Assembly (NCBI RefSeq): GCF_000283155.1
Contig: NW_004454178.1
Location: 25,193,476 to 25,257,475 of the forward strand
DNA from: Ceratotherium simum simum
Lineage: Eukaryota > Chordata > Mammalia > Perissodactyla > Rhinocerotidae
Direction: 5' to 3'
DNA: 64,000 bases
Positions 1 through 12,391 of this stretch are shown in pieces (the first letter of the stretch is position 1; each line of letters begins with the position of its first letter). The translations under genes and the position numbers were made by a program. Under the pieces are notes generated by a model that saw only the letters and a list, made by a program, of their open reading frames with translations, ran no database searches and was not told where the DNA came from.

Positions 1-60
1 ATAAAAAAAATAATAATAAAATATATTAAAAAAAAAAACAAAAACACAGATTCTAAGCAG
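1..60. repeat. A-rich tail of a repeat cut by the window edge
   Basis: The first 50 bases are almost only A and T, with runs of A broken by TAAT units. This looks like the tail of a retroposon whose body lies before the window, but the family cannot be told. Confidence 0.5.
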
Positions 61-1719
61 CTTTGTGGGAGCAGGGTCCACAGAGACACAACAGCCCAGA
101 CTTGGCAGGGGAGCTGGGGACCTGAGGGCCTGAGCATCACAGCCGAGCCTTTCTTTATTCCTCGCGAGGCCTCACAGTGTCTCCTTTATTTTCCTCCGTG
201 GTCGCTCCCTCCCTTCCATGTGCAGTTCCCACAGTGGATTCTGTGGGCCCAGAAACCCAACTCTCCTTGTCTCTACCTGGCCCGTGTCCACTCTGCCTTC
301 TGCTCCCTGCCCTCCAGTCCCACAGGTCCCGCCGGGCCAGCACCTCACCCCTCCCCCAGATGACTGCCCGGCCTCTGGGAAGCCTTCCCTGGTCACCTCC
401 CCCCCACCACCACTGGAGTGGGTGACGCTCTGCTGTGCCCCCTGCACGTCCCCGTCAGAGCTCTCGTGACACCACATTGGCATTGCCCCGCAACGTGTGT
501 CATGCTTGGACCCCCAGGTCAGCCCGCCTCTGGGTCCCTCCTGTCAGCAGCTCCTGAGTTATGTGAGTTTGCTGGAAACCAAGGGGGCGGGGAAACAGAG
601 TGAGCCGGCCCATGGACTGGGGTGCAGCCAACCTGGGCAACACCCACCCATGCTCCCCAGGGCTTTGCACCCCACACCCAAAAGGCTTACCAAGAAGGAT
701 TCTCCTAAGCCAGACATCACCTCGGAGGGCACCTGAGCAAATAATTGGATCATACTGCCTGCCAATACTGTCACATACTCTGGCCGGTTATCGACTGGGA
801 TAAAAGCAGTCTCTGTATCACACAGCAAAACCCCACGTCATGGGGGAAGAGGTCTAGAAAGCATAGTTACTCAAACAGAAACCTGGTGACACTAACAACC
901 ATGTGCCTTTATTGCCACTAGAAGATTCCACAGGTCCATTTGTGAGAGGAAAGCTGGCTACCAGCTGGGTAGCTGGACAGATAAGGGAGTGTTGGGGAAA
1001 GCACTAAACTATCTCTGCTGGTAACTTCTACCTGTCACATAACACAGGTGGGTCATATAGCATCGTGACTGGAGGGGGGGTTCTAGTAGGTAGAAGTCGA
1101 GTATGCTGCTAAGCAGCCCACTGCTGGATTTTGCCAGGGAAAGCCCCACACATGAAGAATGGTCCAGTACAAAACGCCCATGGTGCTGAGGCTGCTCCGA
1201 ATAAACAACACATAGAAATGGTGCTATTTATGTGGAAGGAAATAAGCCATGGGAGCAGAGCTGGAGGTGGGGGCCCTGGTCCTGAGCCCCAAGGAATTTG
1301 GCAAGAGCACTCCAGAGCACGAGGACAGTTATGCAAAGACCCTGATTCTTGGAACTTTCTGGAAGCTTTTGTGACTGAAGCATGAGGGGGAAGAGGGTTT
1401 TGAGCCAAGGCTGGTGCTGGAGGGGGACCGGATCCTCTGGGCCGAGGTAAGCAGTTCAGATTTCATTCTAAAAGAGCCCTGGGCTCCTGCGCAGAGCTCG
1501 GGCTGGAGGCGCAGAGGGGCAGACAGGAGAGCAGGCGAGGGATGGGGGCGTGGGTGAGGGCAGAGGAGTGAGATGGGGGGAGTGCAGAGACTCCAGAGAG
1601 TTCCAGAGGTGAAAATGGAGGACACGGGGGCTTGGGAGTGGGAAGTGAGGGAGCAGAGAGGAGACTGGCACAGCCAGGGCCCTGCAGAGCCGTGTCCCGG
1701 GAGCCGGCGCTCCACAGCT
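61..1719. other. Intron 1 sequence, mostly unassigned
   Basis: No exon-like segment or clear young repeat is seen. 300-480 has phrases like the 3' part of an old L2 (a GGGAAGCCTTCCCTGGTCACCT stretch), but too diverged to call firmly. Several overlapping open frames here are random frames in GC-rich DNA. Confidence 0.5.
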
Positions 1720-1739
1720 AGGGCTTCCAGGTAAAAACA

Positions 1740-1900
1740 CTTCAAATTTCACATAAACGACAAATTGTTTTAGTATATGTCCCATGCAATATTTGGGACA
1801 TGCTTATACCAAAAAAAAAAAAAAAAAAAAAATGTTTATCTGACACTCTAATTTAACTAGGTGTTCTGTATTTTTATTTGCTAAATCTGGCAGGCCCATC
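1740..1900. repeat. Palindromic ancient interspersed repeat with internal poly-A
   Basis: The segment reads as two imperfect inverted arms around the centre GTCCCATGCAATATTTGGGAC (about 1779-1801). The right arm is interrupted by 22 A residues at 1811-1832. The right arm phrase TTTATTTGCTAAATCTGGCA recurs widely in mammalian genomes. I recognise the phrase but cannot assign a family name. The inverted arms suggest a non-autonomous DNA transposon. Confidence 0.5.
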
Positions 1901-1904
1901 CACA

Positions 1905-2364
1905 GCGGCCACATTGGGTTAGATGTCCCCTTGGACACTCAGGGATGATGGCAGGTAGGCAGGTGTCCATCTAAGTCCAGGGCACAGAGGAGAATTATGG
2001 CCAGGAGAGACGTCAGGGGTGGCATCAGTGTTGTTTGGGGTGGTGTCGGTGTCCAACAGTGTGGGAGCCTTGGAAGGAGGGGCTGGCTGTGGGTGGAGCC
2101 AGGGCGCAGGCTCTCAACAGAGGCCAGGAGAGGAGGCCAAGGCCCCAGAGACACCGAGATGGAGACATGGCCGCTGGGCGCCACTGGGCACTCTGATGGT
2201 GGCAGCGTCCGTGGGCTGGTGGGGAGGGAAGGCAGATGGTGGGGTCACGTGTGGAGGAGGCGGCAGCAAATGCGCCCCGGAGAACGTGAGCTGGTGCTCC
2301 CTGAGAAGGGATGCAGAGGGGTCCACCAGAGAGTGTGCCCCCGGGGCTTTCTCAGGTGTGCCAT
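1905..2364. other. Intron 1 sequence without recognised feature
   Basis: GC-rich sequence with many GGTGG/GGAGG words and open frames in several phases. No splice-bounded exon or known repeat is seen. Confidence 0.5.
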
Positions 2365-4310
2365 GCTTTTAAATAGGCAGGTAGGTCTTTGATTCATCTG
2401 GATGTATCCTGATTTTCTCGCTAAATATCTGTTGGGATTTGAATGGTAATTGCTCTGATTTATTGCTTGATGGAGGAGGATGAATATCAAGACCACCTGT
2501 TCAAGAAACAGCAGTGTGACCCTCCACCCCTCTGACAGGGGTTCTGTTCCCCCTGCAGATATTTTGTTCAATTTCTAGGAATCTTGGGAGGTTTTGGCTG
2601 CTACTCTGAATAGGATGCTTCCCCCAGTTTCTTTTCTACCTGATCGTTGCTGGAATAGAAGGGAGCTCCTTGTTCGTGCATGTGGGTGATGGGCTGTCTC
2701 CTGTACTGTTTCCAGCACTGTTTGCTGCTTGCTTTGTCTTCCTTCTCCTCCCTCGTGGCTTTTTCAGGTAGATCGTTAGACCGTCTGTAAGGAAGGGTGA
2801 TCTTCCCACCCCCCACCCCCACCCCGTTTGGACTCCTCATTTTGTTCCCTGCTCCAGCCAGCTGGAGGAAACTCGCTGCTGAGCAGGGGAGGGGCAGCAG
2901 CCGCCTCCTTTTGCTTCCGGCTGAGGGCAACATCGCCTTAAACCTTCAGGCTCTCTCCTTGGGGCAAGATGCTGTTTTATTTTATTTTATTTTATTTTAT
3001 TTTTGCTGGGGGTGGGAGAGGGAGAGAGGAGTCTTCTTTCCGTATGTGAAATATGTTTTTATGATGTTAAGGAAGAATCATCTACTGTCCCATGTAGTTG
3101 TGAATTCCCTCTGTGGCTGGCAGCTGCTGGCACTGGTGAGATGGTGACGCAGTCGAGAGGAGGTTTGTGAATCTCTCTGCATGTCCTCGATGAATGGAGT
3201 GCTCCTTAGGTCCCCAAGTAGACTCAGGAGGCTGCTGACTGCTGTTTATTTTGAGTTTCACTTCTTTATTCCTAAGTGAGATTGTTCTGCACTTTCTTCG
3301 GTGGGTTTTATAAGCAGCCTTGGGCACTTTTCTTCCCAAAAGAGGTGTGTGAACTTTCCGTCTGTTCCAGGGCAGTTGAGATGGTGTGAAGAATCAGTTC
3401 CTCCAAGAGCTGAAGGATCTTCATTTTCTGCAAAACCATCTGGGTGGGGCCCCTCAGGCACTGAAGAGAACTGAGGACCTTTTCAGTGTCTGTCATGGCT
3501 GTCAGTCCTCTCGGGTTTTCTATTTCTTATAGCGATGATGATGTTTCATATCTTCCTATGAACGTGTCCATTTTACCCAACATATAACAGAATTATCTTG
3601 TTTTTCTAAGCCCCTCTGTGTCTCTGGTCGTCTGCCCTTTCTCTGGTGAAGTGGTATTTTCATGTTATTTCCTGATCAGAACTAGACAGTGGTTTATCTA
3701 TGTGGTTAGTCTTCTCCCCTCCAGTCAAAGAACCAGTTCTTTCTCCTTGAATGCCTAATCCATTTGTTTCTGTTCTTTCTTGTTTAGGAATGAAACTTGC
3801 TCAGTCAATCCTCTGCTTGGCATCTTGACTGCGTCTCCTGAGTTTTTTCTGCCTCGTGACCACAGGCGATATTTTCTGGATTTTCTATGTTTGTGGTTCT
3901 TATTTCCTCTTTAACACCTGAATTATTTGGAAGCAAGTTTGAAAAAATCCCAAAGGCTCAGCCTTCTTGGTTTCTCCCCCAACACTCGCTGCTGGTTTTT
4001 TGCACCGTGGTCAGGGAACAGGTCAGGGACCACCACCGTGACTGAGTGTGTGTTAAGGCTTCCTTCTTGGGCTTGCCAAATTTGCCTTTTGTAAATGGCC
4101 CTTAAACCCATGGGAAGAGTGGAGTTTTTGTGTGTCGATTCTAGTCATCATATCAAACTATGCTGCCAGGTCCTCTATATCCTCATTTACTTTAACCTCC
4201 AGCTCTGTCGGGGGCTGTGAGCCCTGTGTTAAAACCCTGCTCTGCTTCTGTGAATCTGTCACTTTTCTGTGGTGGAGTTCTTGTCCTCTCTGTGCCGGGA
4301 GCAACAACAG
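2365..4310 (-). mobile_element. Old L1 LINE, ORF2 part, antisense to RAMP1
   Basis: Co-linear diverged phrases of L1 ORF2 read on the minus strand, in the order expected from 3' to 5'. They include GGGATTTGAATGG near 2435, GCTACTCTGAATAGG near 2600, CAAAACCATCTGGG near 3443, TCAAAGAACCAG near 3725 and CACCGTGGTCAGGGAAC near 4004. Less recognisable insertions lie at about 2680-3040. No frame is open across it, so it is a dead L1M-class copy. Confidence 0.8.
2974..3004. repeat. (TTTTA)n microsatellite
   Basis: Six consecutive TTTTA units inside the old L1 region, probably grown from an A-rich retroposon tail in antisense. Confidence 0.9.
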
Positions 4311-4390
4311 GGAATTCACACACATAATCCGTGCCTGTCACATTCACACGGTGAGTTCTTGTAGCCCAACCTTCTTTGTCACATTCATTG

Positions 4391-5245
4391 CTTTTTTATT
4401 TTATTTTTATTGTGGCAAAATACACATAACATAAAACCATCTTAACTATTTTTAAATATACAGTTCTGTGGCGCTACGTACATTCTCATTGTTGTGCAAC
4501 CATCGCCACCATCCAAGTCCAGAACTTTCTCATCTTCCCAAACTGAAACTCTACCCATTAAACACTAACTCCCCATTTCACCTCCCCCAGCCCCTGGCAT
4601 CCACCATTCTGCTTTCTGTCTCTATGATTTTGACTACTCTAAGTACCTCATATGAGTGAAATTATACAGTATTTGTCTTTTTGTGACTGGCTTATTTCAC
4701 TTAGCTTAGTCTTCAAGGTTCATCCATGTTGTGGCATGTGACAGGATTTCTTTCTTTTTTAAAGTTGAATAATATTCCTTTGTATGGATAGACCACATTC
4801 TGTTTAACCATTCATCTGTCGATGGACCTGTGGGTTGTTTCCACCTTTTGGGTACTGTGAATGATGCTGCTATGAAGGTGAGTGTGCAAATATCTCTTTG
4901 AGACCCTGCTTTCAGTTTTTTTGGGTATGCCCCCAGCAGTGGAATTGCTGGAACATATGATAATTCTGTTTAACGTTTTGAGGACCCGCCATACTGTTTT
5001 CCACAGCAGCTGCTCCATCTTACGTTCCCACCAACAGTGCACAAGAAGGGTTCCAGTTTTCCCACATCCTTGCCAACACTTGTTATTTTCTGGGTTTTTT
5101 GGTGGTAGCCATCCTGGTGGGTGTGAAGCACCATTCTTCATTTTTCAGACAGCAGTTAGCTTCATCAGGGATAATATTGTGGTTTATCATTTTTCAGTCT
5201 TACATGTGCCTGACTCCACTTTCCACTTTTGGATGTTATTCTGTG
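4391..5245 (-). mobile_element. L1M 3' end (3' UTR and end of ORF2), antisense
   Basis: Starts with a T-rich run and TTGTGGCAAAATACACATAAC, the classic antisense 3' end of a mammalian L1M. The phrases TTCATCCATGTTGTGGCATG (4721) and CCACAGCAGCTGCTCCATCTT (5002) follow in the right order. The poly-T start at 4391 shows this is a separate insertion from the L1 just before it. Confidence 0.88.
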
Positions 5246-6543
5246 TCACTTAATTTTCTACCTGATTTAGCATCCCATTTTCTTGTGAATTCAGGGGACA
5301 CATTGACAGGCCCCGCCACATCCAGCACAGAGCGTGCACTTCAAGGAGGGGAGGGAAGGAGCAGCATCTCTAGGCCAGAGCGAGGGGAGAGTGGGCTGGA
5401 ACTGCAGGCTGACCAGAAGGATCAGCTTCAGGTGACAGTCAGAATCTGCTTGGTGAAGCTTTTGTTGGAGCAAGCTGCTGTTTGAGTGGGACACAAAAGG
5501 ACTCACAGGCCCACGAGGACTTTCCTCTTCTCTCCCAGCCTTGACTGGCTGCCCGGAGCGTGGCGGTGGGTGGGAGTTCCTCTTGCCATGGATGGAGAGC
5601 TTCTGGGGGCCAGGCGGGACCAGCTGGCCTCCTGAGGAGAGGGGGCTTTAGACAGAACAGAGACAGGGAGAGGGAAGAGCTCAGGGGAAGCCAAGGGGCT
5701 TTCACTCCAGATGACTCAGTGTGACCCAGAGGGAAGCATAGCAGTGGGAGATGCCCCGGGAGCCACGTGGGGGATGCCGGAACAGACCACGGCAGCCCAA
5801 GCAGAGACTGGCACAGGGGCCCTCCAGCCCACTGAGGATGGAGTGGTGACGGAAGGGCCTGGTTCCAGAGAACCAGACTTGAGGGTGGCAGGAGCGAGTG
5901 CTGAGGGCAGGTGCTGTGCATGGACGTGGCGCGGACTCGGAGATCCCGAGGTCTGCTACGTGCAGGGTTCCTCCTGGTAGTCACAACATGGCACAACACA
6001 CACGGTCAGAGAGAGCTATGTGCTGTGCTGGGTGGAGGAGGTGATGGTTCACTGGGCTTTGAGGGTTGAGCAGGAGTTTTGACTAGACACACATAGTGTT
6101 TGTTTTTTCTATTTGTTGTTGTTTTGGGTTTTGTTTTCTTTTTTCAGAATAGGCTGAGGAAGGCTGAGGGCAACATGTTCAAACCAAGTTGTGTTTACGT
6201 CATTCTCTGGGGCACTCTGTGATGGGCCAGGCATGTAGCTTCCTGGGGATTTGGCTCCCAAGTGGCTGTAACCAGGGGAGTCCTGGAGGTGGGTGGTTTT
6301 CACCCTGCTGGCCCCGGCTGGGTGAGCAGGACGTGATTCACGGCTGCAGCAAGAACCTGCAGAGCAAGGATTTTTCCAATGGCTCTTAGGAGGAGATCTG
6401 GACGGAATACAGAGATGATAGTTTGTAAGTGATGTGGGCTTTTTTCTAAACTGTAGAAACTGTAGAAGAGCAGAAGGCGGAAAATAAAGATCATCCAAAT
6501 CTCTCCACACAGAGACAGCCCTCTCTGGACGTTTCCTTCCCAC
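5246..6543. other. Intron 1 sequence without recognised feature
   Basis: Mixed sequence of moderate GC with no recognised repeat and no splice-bounded exon. The open frame at 5439-5999 on the minus strand has no recognisable domain. Confidence 0.5.
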
Positions 6544-6808
6544 TTTTTTTTTTTTTTTTTTTGCTGGGAAAGAGTCCCCCTGAGCTAACATCTGTTGCCA
6601 ATCTTCCTCTTTTTTTTTCTTTCCTCCTCAAAGTCTCAGGATATAGTTGTGTATTCTAGTTGTAAGTCCTTCTAGTTCTTCTATGTGAGCCGCCACCACA
6701 GCGTGGCTACTGATAGACGAGTGGTGTGGGTCCACACCCAGGAACCAAACCCGGGCCCCCGAAGCGGAGCACCCCGAACTTTAACTGCTAGGCCATCAGG
6801 GCTGGCTC
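6544..6808 (-). mobile_element. ERE2-like tRNA-derived SINE
   Basis: Begins with 19 T residues (the poly-A tail in antisense), then the complement of the GTTAGCTCAGG tail motif. It ends with the complement of the GAGCCAGCCCTGATGGCCTA tRNA-like head at 6790-6808. The middle matches the 'CAGTAGCCACGCTGTGG' type of ERE rather than the ERE1 type. Target-site duplications are not clear. Confidence 0.88.
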
Positions 6809-6821
6809 ACCCCATTTATTA

Positions 6822-7010
6822 TTTTTGAACAGCTTTATTGAGGTATAATTGACATAGAACAACTGAATATGTTTCAAGTGTGCAGTTTGAAAGGTTCGGA
6901 CACACATATACAGTCATGTGGACTCAAGACAGTGGGCATATGTACCCATCACCTCCAGAAGTGTCCTGAGCCCTCTGTCGCCCCCTCCTGCCCCCTCCCC
7001 ACAGCCCTCC
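6822..7010 (-). mobile_element. L1M 3' UTR fragment, antisense
   Basis: AACAGCTTTATTGAGGTATA followed by the CCCATCACCTCCAGAAG phrase is the antisense 3' UTR of an old L1M. Confidence 0.75.
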
Positions 7011-7164
7011 CCATCACCCCTGCTGGCCCCCAGGGTGAGGCCCTGAGTGTGCCGTGAGTTACTAAGGGCGACTCACATTGGAAGCCCCGCTAGACGTGCT
7101 GCTTGTTTTGAAGTGGGATCGCTTCTGTGAACACATCCTCTGGAAACCAGTCCTCTTAGCCCAC

Positions 7165-7265
7165 TTGGCAAGGGAGGTTCCCATTTCTCAGATAAATAAA
7201 CTGTGGCCTAGAGGTGAAGAGGCCCGCCCAAGACCCACGAGGCCTCCTCTGTTGTGGGGTCCCTG
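7165..7265 (+). repeat. MIR fragment
   Basis: CCCATTTCTCAGATAAATAA, a diverged CTGTGGCCTAGAGG segment and GCCCAAGACCCACGAGG match the MIR core in sense. Confidence 0.55.
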
Positions 7266-8932
7266 GAGGTTCACGGGCTGCTCCTCCCCCAGTTCATGGC
7301 ACCGCAGGGGGGCTCTATTTTTAACCCCCAGCCCTGTCCTTCCCAGGGCTGCCCCTCCTCTGGCTCCCCTCACACCCACCACCCCAGCCGCCCCCACTGC
7401 AGCTCCGGGAGGACCATGTGGGGTCTGCGCTTCTCTCTCTCAAACAAGAAAGCAGCCGCGGCAGGCTGGGCTCTTCATGCCAGACATGCAGGCACAGAGC
7501 AAGGGCGGCATAAAATGAGACCCTGAGGTTCACACTCTGGGCCCTCATCTCTCCAGACCCTCATCTCGTTAGAAAACCCAAATACCAAGGGCCTCAAGGC
7601 AGCTGCCCTGCGGCCCTAGTGGCAGAGCACAGGGGACCCGTGGGGAGCCCTGCTGCCCTGTCTGGTCCGGGTCTCTTTGCCTGAGGGCTCCTTTCTGCCT
7701 TTGTGTGGCCACCATGTATGCTCATGTCGGGGGTGTCTTCCTGCTGTGGAGAGAGGGGAGCCGGTTCCCCCCAAAGGAACATGGAATTCCTAAGTGATGC
7801 ACCGCACCAGGGACGGTTCCTGTCCCAGCACGCCGAGGAAGGAGTGCCGTCTGCTCGCAGCCTCCGCATGCAGCCTTTGAAAGACACAAGCTGTGAATGA
7901 TTACATTTGCAGTCACGCAGAAATGGAACCCATGTGGCCCCAAACAGCTGGTGTTAAAATTTGGGGCAATTTCATTCAGTTTTTGAAACTGTAATGTTGC
8001 CTCTGTTTCCAGGGAAAGAAACCACATCAGGCTCGTTTAAGGAAAATGTCAGTGTTGTTCTCCTGTACCTGAGAAAGGAAGCTGGTTTCCAGATCCACCC
8101 GAACAGCTTGCCGGGCCTCGTCCCAGTTGTAGGAACTGGCAGAGAGAACGGCCGTGGCTCTGGGCTCTCCCAGGGCAGGAAAGAATGGACAGGGGGTCGG
8201 TGGGACTGGCCACCACAGGTCTCACCCTTGGGAGGCAGAGGGTGGTTCAGAGAGAGGTGAGAGATGCAGCCCAGAGCCAGGCCAGGGTCAAGGCCAGGGG
8301 GTAGGCCCTGCAGCCAGCCCAGGGCAGGAGTTGCACAGACAGTGGGAGCTAGAGCCGGCCGTGTTCCAGCGTGATCTCTGAGGCTACAGGACATGGTGGC
8401 CACTGAGGGCCCAAGGCAGCAGGGTGGGGGCAGGCGGCTGTCTTCCATAGCCCAGAGGACAGCAGGAGGTTGACCTGAATACACCAGGGAGGGACACCTT
8501 AATAGGAGGAATTATGGTCTGGGGCCTTCCCCGTCAGAGCTCATTCCAACCAGATGGAGGGGCTGGTGGCACTCCTTCTGGCCCCCCGCACCAGCACTTC
8601 CCCTCTTGGGGACCCCACCAGAGGAGGCAACATCTGGCTCTGCTGGACAGTTATGCAGCCCCCACTTCCCTGACCCTCAGGGGTCTTGGGAGCCACCCAG
8701 CGTCCTTGTAACAGGTTCCTGCAGTGCTTAGGTCAGCCCGGGTGAGTTTCTGTTGCGTGCAGCCAAGAGCCCTCGCTGAGGTGCACATATGTCTTCGTTT
8801 GCCCTAAAACCAACCCTTCCAGAAGAGGAGGGGGCCCACCGTGCTTCCTGATCCTCCCTGGGACAGTCCAAGGCATTCTAGCTTCGTTCCCACACAGTAT
8901 GTCCACTGATAAGGCTGGGGGGCGCCGTCTTG
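7266..8932. other. Intron 1 sequence without recognised feature
   Basis: GC-rich, with many short open frames in all phases and no codon or splice pattern that supports an exon. Confidence 0.5.
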
Positions 8933-8995
8933 TTCGTTCGTTCATTCATTTGACAAATACTGATGCACAGAGGGCTGGGTGCCAGGGAGAATGTG
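8933..8995 (-). repeat. L2 3' end fragment
   Basis: The TTCGTTCGTTCATTCATTTG run followed by CAAATACTGATGCAC and GGGCTGGGTGCCAGG is the antisense 3' tail of L2. Confidence 0.65.
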
Positions 8996-10910
8996 CACAT
9001 GAGTCAGAAAGGAGTGGGAGATGAGAGGGCAACCAAGACTGTTCCCAGAAAAGAAAGAAACCTCCTACCTGCCCTACCCAAGGCGCTGAGGAGGTGGGCG
9101 GGGGGCAGCTGGGGCCTCAGAGGAGGAGGAGGCGACAATGGAGGAGGACAGGCGCATTTGGGCGTGGGGTTTGCTGGGGGAAGGCATTACCAATGGGGAG
9201 GCAGGACGGGTGCTGGAGCAGTGAGGGGGTGGGGACAAACGGAGGGACGACCCTCGAAATGAGGCTGGACGGGCAGCTTGGAATCCCTTCCGGGAGCCGG
9301 TATCTGAGCCTTCCTGAACTACCCGTGAGCCCCTGGCGCTTCACCTGTCTGGCAGGTGGGCTTTCTTAGGGGCGTCCTGATGGGGCAGGTGTCAGGAGTA
9401 GCCCGTTCCCTGGGCCTGCCCGACAGTGGGCAGAAGAAGCCTCCAGGATAGAGCGTCTCCCACAGCTGATCCTACGGGTGCGCTCACTGTGCCTGTGTGG
9501 ACCCTTCAGGGGACACACCTGGGCTGTTGGGAAGTGGCATGAACCAAGGTGGGTGCGGAGGCTCCTGGGGGCAGGGACCAGATCTCACTCCCCAGCCTCC
9601 TGAGCACCCCCCTGAGGGCCGGAGGGATGTGCTCTGCCCTCCGAGCTCTCCCAGGGGCAGGTGTAGCCCAGAGATAAGGGACCAGTGGCCCCCCCATGGC
9701 CCCATACTCCAGTAGGGGGGCTCCTTCCCAGGGCGTCTGGGCAGGGACAGTCTTGCCTGCTCCTCTCCTCAGGAAGAGGACCCTTTCATCTCTGCCTGTC
9801 CCCCACCCATCATTACTCCCCAGCCTCTTGGGCTAAAAACCCCAGGAGTCCTTGCTGCCTCACCCGGCAGCAAGGTGCCCTGCCCTAGTGGACAGCCTTG
9901 CCCGCAGGGCACCGTGCAGGTCAGTGGGCACAGGATGGCTGCAGCTCACCTGCAGTCAGGTCACAGTCCGAGGCTTTCTTCAAACTTCTGCTGCCAGGCC
10001 TCACCTCTGTTCATTGTGTGTCTTGTTTGTGTTTTTGTTTTTAATTGAACACAGAGGTGTATTCCATTGCTATGAATGTCACTTTCCTTGCTTTGGCCAA
10101 TCTTGTCAAGATGTGTGCAGCCTGGAGCCTGTCACTTAAATCAGTCAAATGAATTTGTTAGCCCACCCGCGCCCATCTCACATTCTAGTGGAACCCACGG
10201 GTCTCGGGGTCCTCACACAAATCCTCAAAAAGAATGTGGAACAGGACGGTCCCACGAAAGCCCCCCAGCCACCACTTGGGGTTCCCACATTGTATCTCTT
10301 CCCCGGACCCCCCAGGATATCAGAGAGGACTCCTCGGATGCCTTGTGGGAGTCTCGATGCCCTCTGACCACAGTCCTCACTGACCCTGAGTCTCTGACCC
10401 CATACGGGCACAGTGATTACTCGTTTGTCACCAGCCACCTGTCTCTTCCTGAGAGCCACCATTGCCTTGAGGGGACAGCTCTTGCCTGCTTTGTGACATC
10501 CTAGCCCACCTTCCAGAAACACAGGCCCTGGCAGAGGTGGGCAGTCTCACACCAGCTCCCTCTCCTGGGAACCATGGAGGGGCACAGGGAGAGTGTACCT
10601 GGGGGTGACTTCAGGGCCACACTGCCCATGTTCCTGGCTTGCTGCAGGTGGCCTTTGTGCCCGACCCACACTCCTGGCCCTCCATGGATGCCTGCAGGTC
10701 CCCAGTGTCTATCTGTCTTTCACTTTTGTTTAAGGCAGCCAGTCGGCTTGGTTACCTGTAACCAAGGCCACTCTTTACCTGTTCCCCTCCCAATTTGACG
10801 TACCTCACTCTGTGAGCCAGTCGTCACCTCTGCACTGTCCGGGGCTTCAGCTTCCCGTCAGTACTCTGTTCTGGCAGAGCCAGGTCAGAGCCCTGGTGTG
10901 CAGTGTGTGG
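8996..10910. other. Intron 1 sequence without recognised feature
   Basis: GC-rich unique-looking sequence. No repeat family or exon was recognised. Confidence 0.5.
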
Positions 10911-10913
10911 AGT

Positions 10914-11165
10914 TCATCCATCCACCCACCCATCCACCACCCTAACCATCCACTCACCTACCCACCCATTCATCCATCCATCTACCCACCCATGCATCCA
11001 TCCATCTACCCACCCATCCATCCATCTACCCACCCATCCATCCATCTACCCACCCACCCATCCATCCATCCATCCATCCACTCACTCACTCACCCATGTT
11101 TCCATACACCCACCCATCCATTGATCCATCTACCCACCCACCCATCCACCCACCCACATATCCAG
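10914..11165. repeat. CCAT/CCCA satellite with a 20-bp higher-order unit
   Basis: About 250 bp made of CATC and ACCC tetranucleotides. A second-order unit, TCCATCTACCCACCCATCCA (20 bp), repeats at 11001 and 11021 and begins again at 11041. The right end (11086-11098) switches to CTCACTCACTCAC. Translation gives meaningless HPSTHPPIH repeats. Likely length-variable. Confidence 0.95.
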
Positions 11166-12391
11166 TAATTAGTCATTGAGCCCCCTGGAGTTGCACTCTG
11201 GAATGGTGCTTCACGGCTCCTTGTCATCACCCTACTCTGTGACACCTCACCCCTCCCCAGCCCTTCCTGACATGCCCCCTTGCTCGGGTGTGCCCTCTGC
11301 TGCACTTCCCAGCTTCCCACCTGGTCCTGAGCCTCACAGGACCGGGAGCTGGCTGGGTTCAGGGCCAAGGGAGGTGAGGCAGCTTCAGTCTAGCCTACAT
11401 CTCTTCTGGTGCTGGGACCTCAGGCCCATTTCTGAGCCTCAAAGCCTCAGTTTCCCTATCTATAAGTTGATGATCATAATAGGTAGGACCCACCTCCAAG
11501 GTAGCCATGTGTGGTGAAGAGCCTCGGGCAGTGCCCGCACATCACAGGGACTGGAATACCAATTCCTCTGCATTTTACAGGAGACAGAGGCAGAGGGGGC
11601 AAGAGTTCTTGGCGCCAAGGGTGTGCCCACGTGAGTGCACACCCCTCTCTAGGCTATGTTTCAGAGACAAAGACCCCAGAACCCCCCTCCCTATCTTCCT
11701 GCCCTGAGGGCGGCTGGCCTATCCCTGGGTGTCCATTTCACCCACTGCCCTGTGGTCTCCCCTGGCCTGAGGGCTGTAAGGGGCACTGGGTGTCCCCACG
11801 TGTCCATGACACCCAACGAGGAGTCCAAGAATTCCCAGCACAGCCCTGGCTTCCCAGCTCCAGGCTCCTTCCAGGAATTTGGAAGGGCCCTGCTGGTAGG
11901 GGTGGGGCTGGGCAGAGGACCCAGCATAGCCTGGGGGGCAGTAGGTGGGCCAGCAGCCAGACTCTGAACAGAGAATGCAAAGGACCACACCCCCTGCACC
12001 CTACCCATAGAGAGGTGAAGAAAGTGGGTGTTCAGCCTGAAGAAGAGGCGGCCTAGTGGGTAGGGGACCATGGGAGAAGCTTCCCTGCCTGCCCAGCCTC
12101 CACTAGAGCCAGTCGTGGGCTTGGGGGAAATGAGTGAATTTTGAGTGTGCAATGCATTGCTTGACCAATAATTTTTACCTCGTATATTTATGAAGGTGGG
12201 AGGGTGGAACACATTCCATGTCACGGTTTGTCACCTGGGTTGATAACTGGTAAATATTCAGACACAGTGGATATGGGCCTCCACAAGGGCCCTGGGATGG
12301 GAGCCCCCAGCCCACAGGGAAGGCAGGGGAGGGTTGGGCGGGGGCCCCAGCAAGGGCGGAGGGTGACAGTCCCTGGGCGCTGTCATTGCAG
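11166..12391. other. End of intron 1, with a MIR piece
   Basis: Contains the antisense MIR at 11415-11515; the rest has no recognised repeat. The acceptor AG of exon 2 is at 12390-12391, with a modest pyrimidine tract. Confidence 0.55.
11415..11515 (-). repeat. MIR fragment
   Basis: GAGCCTCAAAGCCTCAGTTTCCCTATCTATAAG-like wording followed by ATCATAATAGGTAGGACCC is the antisense MIR core. Confidence 0.75.

Noticed and set aside
5439..5999. Open frame of 186 codons on the minus strand, checked as a possible RAMP1 exon 1 region or antisense gene
   Set aside because: No RAMP-like signal peptide, no known domain, and no splice-bounded structure.
10914..11165. CRISPR-like array
   Set aside because: The periodic units are contiguous tetranucleotides without unique spacers, in a mammalian intron.
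10812..11168. Open frame of His-Pro-Ser-Thr repeats
   Set aside because: Translation of the CCAT/CCCA satellite; all three frames are open for the same reason.
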